Source: Romboutsia_C sp015668195 (GTDB taxonomy: Bacteria > Bacillota > Clostridia > Peptostreptococcales > Peptostreptococcaceae). From it: a stretch of DNA of 64,000 bases. Below, piece by piece: positions 59,449-64,000 of this stretch. Location of the stretch: assembly GCF_015668195.1 (NCBI RefSeq), contig NZ_JADPFC010000002.1, positions 62,001-126,000 of the forward strand. The letters run 5' to 3'. Every line of letters begins with the position of its first letter. Positions within the stretch are counted from its first letter, which is position 1. The position numbers and the translations under genes were made by a program. A model generated the notes under the pieces. That model saw only the letters and a program-made list of their open reading frames with translations, ran no database searches and was not told the origin of the DNA.

Positions 59449-59465
59449 ACTCAGACCTCCCTTCA

Positions 59466-61277
59466 TTAAAGCTTTTGTAGCATTCTTCTTATTTCCACGA
59501 TTTTTAAAGCAATTTCCATAATCTTACCATCTACCTCTTTCGTGTCACTATTATTTTTATTTTGTTCAATTTCTTTTTGTTCTTTTAATAATCTATTCAT
59601 TTTTTCATTAAGAGTATTTTTCTTTACATTCTTAATAATGTCATCTACACCCTTGACATTGGTCAAACTCATATTACTCAATGATATATTTTCTATATCT
59701 TTAATGTATTCTTCGGATATGTTTAAACTTTTAATTTTGTCAATAGTTATTTTGTCCAATTCTTGATTTTTAATTATCCAATTTAAAATTTCTTTGCTTT
59801 CATCTAATAAAAAATCACTATCATTTACTTTTAGTACGATTATATCTCTTAATTTTTTATCTTCTATCATTAGTTTTATAAGATTTTTTTCAACAAACTT
59901 TTCTCCATTTGTTATAATCTTAGGTTTTTCTATTACAACTTCGTCTTTTTTTATATATTTACTTTTTTTGTATTTATTATTTTCAGTTTTATTATAATTT
60001 TTTCCATATATTTCTCTTTTTATGGAATCTGTACTTATTTGTATTAAATTACTTAAATATTTAGTATAATAGTCAATTTCCACAGGACTTTTTACTTTTT
60101 TTATTATTTTAGATGCTTCTTTTGCAAATTTAACTTTGTCTTCATCTTTATTTAAATTAAATTGTTTTCTTAGGTTATTTATTCTAAATATTATTTGATT
60201 TATCGACTCATCTATTGCCTCTTGGTATCCTTTAACTCCATACTTTCTTATAAATTCATCTGGATCTTTGCAATCCTTTAAATTTAATACTTTAACATTT
60301 ATATCTATATCACTTAATATTTCTATAGCCCTTAATGTAGCTTTTATACCTGCTTCGTCCGAATCATATGATATAATAACATTATCAGCATATCTTTTAA
60401 TTAACATACCTTGTTCTTTAGTAAGTGCTGTACCTAACGTAGCTACTACATTTTTTATACCATATTGATAAAGAGATATTAAATCCATATATCCTTCAAC
60501 TAATATTAAAGTCTTATTTTTTATTTCTTTCCTTGAGAAATTAAGTCCATACAAATTATATCTTTTATTAAATGTTATCGTATCTGGGGAATTTAAGTAT
60601 TTAGGTAATGAATCATCAAGTACCCTACCACCAAACCCTATAACATTTCCTCTATAATCAAATATGGGAAACATAACTCTATTTCTAAATTTATCATAAA
60701 TTTTGTTACTTTCTTTTTTATGTGCTAATAGCCCACATTCTATAAGATCTTTATTGCTATAACCTTTTGATGTTAAATACTCCATAAGTGAATTCCAAGA
60801 TGCTAGTGAATACCCAAGTCCAAATTTTTTTATGATTTTGTCATCTAATCCTCTACTTCTTAGGTATGCATATCCACTATTTTTCTTAGTGTGTAGGTTA
60901 GAAAAATAAAATCTAGCCGCCTCTGTATGTATATCTTGGAACTTTTTTATTTTTTCTAATTTTTTCTTAGATTCTTCGTCCATATTAGTATTAATTTCAA
61001 TTCCATACTTTTGAGCTAAAACTTTTACTGCATCAATAAAGTCTAAATTTTCCATTTTCATGACGAAGTTAATTACATCTCCACCCTCTCCGCATCCAAA
61101 GCATTTATAAATTTGCTTAGATTCATTTACATAAAATGATGGTGTTTTCTCGCCATGAAAAGGACAAAGTCCCTTATAGTTTATCCCAGATGATTTAAGT
61201 TCTATATACTGAGATATTGTGCTTACTATATCACATCTACTTTTAACTTCTTCTATTATATCTTTTATATCATTCAT
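59466..61277 (-). CDS. dnaG: DNA primase DnaG
   Basis: The 603-residue primase makes RNA primers for replication. The N-terminal CHC2 zinc finger is CPFHGEKTPSFYVN with CFGCG (about 39-65). The catalytic part has FRNRVMFPIFDYRGNVIGFGGRVL, the TOPRIM motifs LVEGYMDLISL and YDSDEAG (about 260-310), and the C-terminal DnaB-interaction domain (about 450-603), rich in Lys/Asn. The start is placed at an ATG (61277) behind AGAAGGTGAT; the ORF reaches to 61310. It overlaps the region of the rpoD start signal, so the two are translationally linked. Confidence 0.96.
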   Translation of the reverse strand: MNDIKDIIEEVKSRCDIVSTISQYIELKSSGINYKGLCPFHGEKTPSFYVNESKQIYKCFGCGEGGDVINFVMKMENLDFIDAVKVLAQKYGIEINTNMDEESKKKLEKIKKFQDIHTEAARFYFSNLHTKKNSGYAYLRSRGLDDKIIKKFGLGYSLASWNSLMEYLTSKGYSNKDLIECGLLAHKKESNKIYDKFRNRVMFPIFDYRGNVIGFGGRVLDDSLPKYLNSPDTITFNKRYNLYGLNFSRKEIKNKTLILVEGYMDLISLYQYGIKNVVATLGTALTKEQGMLIKRYADNVIISYDSDEAGIKATLRAIEILSDIDINVKVLNLKDCKDPDEFIRKYGVKGYQEAIDESINQIIFRINNLRKQFNLNKDEDKVKFAKEASKIIKKVKSPVEIDYYTKYLSNLIQISTDSIKREIYGKNYNKTENNKYKKSKYIKKDEVVIEKPKIITNGEKFVEKNLIKLMIEDKKLRDIIVLKVNDSDFLLDESKEILNWIIKNQELDKITIDKIKSLNISEEYIKDIENISLSNMSLTNVKGVDDIIKNVKKNTLNEKMNRLLKEQKEIEQNKNNSDTKEVDGKIMEIALKIVEIRRMLQKL

Positions 61278-61605
61278 ATTATCACCTTCTGGTGTAATTT
61301 TTTCTAACATTACTATTTTACATTATATTTTAAATTTGTCAAATCCTCATTATACACAATTCGACTTTTTTTGTTGATATCCTTCTTATTTTTTTATATT
61401 TTTATTATTTAATTCTATTTATATATTTATTATACGTTATTTATCTACAATTTTAAAATAGCTCATATTTTTTGAATTTAATATGTTTTTTATAGCTTAA
61501 ATCTATTCTTATATAATTTTTCCTATTTTAATATAAATACCCTTATTTTTTAATATTAATTAAATTAATTTTAGCAAAATAAAAAAGAGGTAATTACCTC
61601 TTTTT
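61278..61605 (-). other. dnaG upstream region
   Basis: The 328 bp between aroF and dnaG are AT-rich and contain the aroF terminator (61581-61606). No riboswitch or small frame with a good RBS was seen. The dnaG promoter must lie here, but several AT-rich -10 candidates compete. Confidence 0.45.
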
Positions 61606-61606
61606 T
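61581..61606 (-). terminator. Terminator of the folate-aroF operon
   Basis: AAAAAAGAGGTAA (61581-61593) and TTACCTCTTTTTT (61594-61606) are perfect complements, adjacent to the aroF stop codon, with T-runs. Confidence 0.85.
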
Positions 61607-62391
61607 TATAAGTTGATTGAATTCATTAAATCTTCAAATTCATTAAAGTGAAGTGACTGCATACCATCTGATAGTGCATTTATAGGATCTGGGTGAACTT
61701 CTACCATTATACCATCAGCACCTGCTGCAAGAGATGCTATAGACATTGGTTTAACTAAATATCTTACTCCAGTTGCATGAGATGGATCAACTACAACAGG
61801 AAGACCAGTTTCCTTTTGTATTATAGGTACAGCTGCTAAGTCTAATGTATTTCTAGTATAATCATTATATGTTCTAATTCCTCTTTCACACATTATTATC
61901 TTTTGATTTCCACCTATGGCAATATATTCTGCTGCTCCTATCCACTCACTTATAGTAGATGATAAACCTCTTTTTAACATAACAGGCTTATCTTGTTTAC
62001 CCACTTCAGTAAGTAAACTAAAATTTTGCATGTTTCTAGATCCAATTTGAATTATATCAGCTACTTCATATAGTTTATCTAATTCTCTTGCATCCATAAG
62101 TTCAGTTATAACAGGCATTCCTGTTTCTTTCTTAACTGCTTTTAATATTTCCAATCCTTCTTCTTTTAATCCTTGGAATGAATTAGGAGATGTTCTAGGC
62201 TTATATGCTCCTCCTCTTAAAATATTTGCTCCTTTTGATTTTACAAATTTAGCTGTTTCTAAGAGTTGTTCATAGCTTTCAATAGCACAAGGCCCTGCCA
62301 TTACAAGTTTATTTTCCTTTACTATTAGCTTTGAGTTTTCATCCGTATTTATATCAATCCTTATGTTGTCATCAAACAAATTTTTCTTCAT
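61606..62391 (-). CDS. aroF: 3-deoxy-7-phosphoheptulonate synthase (DAHP synthase, AroF/AroA-beta type)
   Basis: The 261-residue enzyme condenses PEP and erythrose 4-phosphate, the first step to chorismate. The type I-beta pattern is present: VMAGPCAIESYEQL (about 31-44), GANILRGGAYKPRTSPNSFQG (split by no gap), LMDARELD, QIGSRNMQNFSLL, VMLKRGLSSTISEW and VVDPSHATG near 200. It has no regulatory chorismate mutase domain, only a short N-terminal extension. It overlaps folK by 20 bp, linking chorismate (source of p-aminobenzoate) and folate synthesis. Confidence 0.96.
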   Translation of the reverse strand: MKKNLFDDNIRIDINTDENSKLIVKENKLVMAGPCAIESYEQLLETAKFVKSKGANILRGGAYKPRTSPNSFQGLKEEGLEILKAVKKETGMPVITELMDARELDKLYEVADIIQIGSRNMQNFSLLTEVGKQDKPVMLKRGLSSTISEWIGAAEYIAIGGNQKIIMCERGIRTYNDYTRNTLDLAAVPIIQKETGLPVVVDPSHATGVRYLVKPMSIASLAAGADGIMVEVHPDPINALSDGMQSLHFNEFEDLMNSINL

Positions 62392-62878
62392 CGCCTACGT
62401 ACTCCTTTACTTGTTCTCTCTCCTCACAAGTTAGCGAATTTAAGTATTCCTCTATAGTTTTATTTTTAATTTTTAATTTTTTATTTAAATCCATAAGAGG
62501 GATAAGCACAAATGCTCTCTCACTTATTCTTGGATGAGGTATGTGTAGATTTTCATCTTTCAATATTATATCATTGAAAAATAATATATCAATATCTATA
62601 GTTCTTGGTCCCCATCTTATAATTCTTTCTCTATTTAATTTTTGTTCTACCTCATGACAAAACTCAAGTAAATCATATTCATTTAAATCTGTTTTTATTT
62701 CTAAGCACATATTTAAAAAATCTGCTTGATCAGTATATCCCCAAGCTTTTGTTTCATATATCTTAGACTTTTTTAAAATTTTTATTTTGCTATTATTTTG
62801 TATTAATTCACAAGCAGAATCTAGATAATTAAGTCTATCCCCCATATTGGTTCCAAGACCCAGATATACTTTATTCAT
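62372..62878 (-). CDS. folK: HPPK, 6-hydroxymethyl-7,8-dihydropterin pyrophosphokinase
   Basis: The 168-residue enzyme transfers pyrophosphate from ATP to hydroxymethyl-dihydropterin in folate synthesis. Family signatures are YLGLGTNMGDRLNYLDSA at the start, the ATP/Mg site RWGPRTIDIDILFFND (about 89-104), and PHPRISERAFVLIPLMDL. The C-terminus extends a little beyond the usual end. It overlaps folB by 8 bp and aroF by 20 bp, so expression is coupled. Confidence 0.96.
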   Translation of the reverse strand: MNKVYLGLGTNMGDRLNYLDSACELIQNNSKIKILKKSKIYETKAWGYTDQADFLNMCLEIKTDLNEYDLLEFCHEVEQKLNRERIIRWGPRTIDIDILFFNDIILKDENLHIPHPRISERAFVLIPLMDLNKKLKIKNKTIEEYLNSLTCEEREQVKEYVGDEEKFV

Positions 62879-63236
62879 CTTTATTTCTCCTTATTTCAAC
62901 ACCGAAATAATCATATATTCCATTTACTGGAGCTTCTGGCTTTTTAACTCTAACCATTATGCCTTTAACTAAATCAAACTTTTCAAGTACTTCTTTAGCT
63001 ATATTTTCTGCTACTGCTTCTATTAAATTAAATCTCTTGTTTTCTGCAATTTCTTTTACTACAACATATACATCAGCATAACTTACTGATTCATTCATAT
63101 TATCACTTATTCCTGCTTTTTTTGTATCTACATTTAATTCTATATCTATAAAAAACTTTTGACCTAATACACTTTCTTCTTTTAAAACACCATGATATCC
63201 ATAAAAACCTAGGTTATTCATTAATATTTTATCCAC
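62871..63236 (-). CDS. folB: Dihydroneopterin aldolase
   Basis: The 121-residue enzyme converts dihydroneopterin to hydroxymethyl-dihydropterin. It contains NNLGFYGYHGVLKEESVLGQKFFIDI (start), the active-site NESVSYADVYVVVKEI, FNLIEAVAENIAKEVLEKF and KKPEAPVNG. Start is a GTG at 63236 next to GAAGGTAGGG, which is formed by the end of folP; an ATG 15 bp inside is an alternative. Operon order is folP-folB-folK-aroF, the usual folate order with aroF appended. Confidence 0.95.
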   Translation of the reverse strand: MDKILMNNLGFYGYHGVLKEESVLGQKFFIDIELNVDTKKAGISDNMNESVSYADVYVVVKEIAENKRFNLIEAVAENIAKEVLEKFDLVKGIMVRVKKPEAPVNGIYDYFGVEIRRNKDE

Positions 63237-63245
63237 TTTAATACC

Positions 63246-64000
63246 CTACCTTCTATATATAGCATCAGCCATTTTAGCTGCCATTAAATTTTCCTTAACA
63301 TCATGTACTCTTACTATAGAGACACCATCTCTAATACCTAAAACTGTAGTTGCTATAGTCCCTTCTAATCTTTCTTTCGGCTCTACATTTAATACATGTC
63401 CTATTACTGACTTTCTAGATGTTCCTAAAAGTATAGGATACCCTAATGAATTTAATTCATCTAATCTTTTTAAGACTTCTAAATTTTGTTCAACAGTCTT
63501 TCCAAACCCTATACCTGGATCTAGTACTATTTTTTCTTTTTTAATACCTGCATTAAGTCCTATTTCTATACTTTCTAGTAAGGATTTTTTCATTTCTTCT
63601 ATAATATCACCATCATAATGTGTACCATCTTGGTTGTGCATTATACAAACGTGTGCATCATATTTTGAAATAGTACTTGCCATATCCTTATCTTTTTTTA
63701 GTCCCCATATATCATTTATCATTTCAACACCTAATTTTAAAGCTTCTTCGGCTACCTTAGCTTTATATGTGTCTACTGATATAGGAACATTTACTTCTTT
63801 TTTTAATTCCTTTATAACTGGGATAACTCTTTTTATTTCTTCGTCAGCTTCGACATATTTATGACCTGGTCTTGTTGATTCTCCACCTAAGTCTATTATA
63901 TCTACACCTTCTTTTACCATTTCTTTAGCATGATTTATAGCTTTATCTATATTATTAAAGTCGCCACCATCAGAAAAACTATCTGGTGTAACATTTAATA
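63246..64000 (-). CDS. folP: Dihydropteroate synthase (N-terminus cut by window edge)
   Basis: The gene continues past the right edge. The codons beyond the ATG at 63920 encode LNVTPDSFSDGGDFNN, the start of the family pattern, so the true N-terminus lies outside. The enzyme joins p-aminobenzoate to hydroxymethyl-dihydropterin pyrophosphate and is the target of sulfonamides. Further motifs are IDLGGESTRPG, PISVDTYKA, MINDIWGL, VLDPGIGFGKTVEQN and LLGTSRKSVIG. The stop at 63246-63248 lies within the folB RBS region. At least 251 residues are visible. Confidence 0.96.
   Translation of the reverse strand, partial: LNVTPDSFSDGGDFNNIDKAINHAKEMVKEGVDIIDLGGESTRPGHKYVEADEEIKRVIPVIKELKKEVNVPISVDTYKAKVAEEALKLGVEMINDIWGLKKDKDMASTISKYDAHVCIMHNQDGTHYDGDIIEEMKKSLLESIEIGLNAGIKKEKIVLDPGIGFGKTVEQNLEVLKRLDELNSLGYPILLGTSRKSVIGHVLNVEPKERLEGTIATTVLGIRDGVSIVRVHDVKENLMAAKMADAIYRR

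Noticed and set aside
1..64000. Many open frames on the strand opposite to real genes
   Set aside because: They lack ribosome binding sites, have low-complexity composition and lie entirely within well-identified genes.
1..64000. Prophage, transposase, integrase, tRNA or rRNA genes
   Set aside because: None was recognised; gene content, strand blocks and composition are uniform and typical of the chromosome core.

Overview
The window is low-GC, AT-rich chromosomal DNA of an anaerobic Firmicute. Several traits point to the Peptostreptococcaceae (Clostridioides/Paraclostridium/Romboutsia relatives): a duplicated rubrerythrin with an N-terminal rubredoxin domain, a pyridine-nucleotide-independent type of thioredoxin reductase beside trxA, PfoR and TupABC proteins, a dnaG-rpoD operon, and GGAGG/GGTGAT ribosome binding sites. 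The assignment is inference from gene content. No rRNA, tRNA, CRISPR array, prophage or insertion sequence was seen. The DNA is ordinary core genome with a dense regulatory layer between genes.

Layout. 0-5 kb: start of rpsB with its leader, a D-Ala-D-Ala carboxypeptidase, an SH3-3D wall protein with two WalR-type boxes, and a tungstate operon (TOBE protein, tupB, tupC, tupA). 5-14.5 kb: a tail-anchored pseudokinase, a secreted zincin-like protein, a voltage-gated-type K+ channel, a nitroreductase, a CPA2 antiporter under a fluoride riboswitch, a thioredoxin-like protein, GltS with an apparent AUU start, a DUF1540 protein and a CPA1 antiporter. 14.6-21.8 kb: MarR, a GntP-type permease with a divergent XRE-cupin regulator and three operator-like repeats, BioY behind a BirA-like dyad, a four-SH3 NlpC/P60 hydrolase and an acyltransferase.

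21.8-26 kb: a molybdenum-cofactor operon (yqeB, xdhC, mogA, moaA, moaC, MOSC), which fits with the tungstate importer. 26-38.7 kb: YbjQ with a coupled 50-residue membrane peptide, a two-part ThrE exporter, DegV, RecQ with two HRDC domains, an alanine symporter, thioredoxin plus reductase, a two-component system, and an HTH/RHH protein. 39-46.9 kb: PfoR, a pentapeptide-repeat/pore protein, an NhaC-family transporter under a lysine riboswitch, an exported superoxide dismutase, a membrane metal-dependent hydrolase with a 17-bp tandem repeat in its 5' UTR, and TVP38 and MscS membrane proteins.

47-49 kb: two almost identical reverse rubrerythrins flank a DedA gene. A run of 97 N inside the first copy is bordered on both sides by the same 80 bp, so the gap is an assembly artefact and the gene is probably intact. 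49-56 kb: a sugar ABC ATPase, a PucR-type regulator, MntP, YhgE/Pip and MATE. 56-64 kb: a housekeeping block with nif3-like, trmK, rpoD, dnaG, aroF, folK, folB and folP (cut by the window edge).

Themes: oxidative-stress defence (SOD, two rubrerythrins, thioredoxins), cation/proton and fluoride homeostasis, Mo/W metabolism, and cell-wall remodelling. The best candidates for something little described are the tail-anchored pseudokinase, the two non-canonical start codons, the repeat-bearing 5' UTR, the pentapeptide-pore fusion and the coupled membrane micropeptide.
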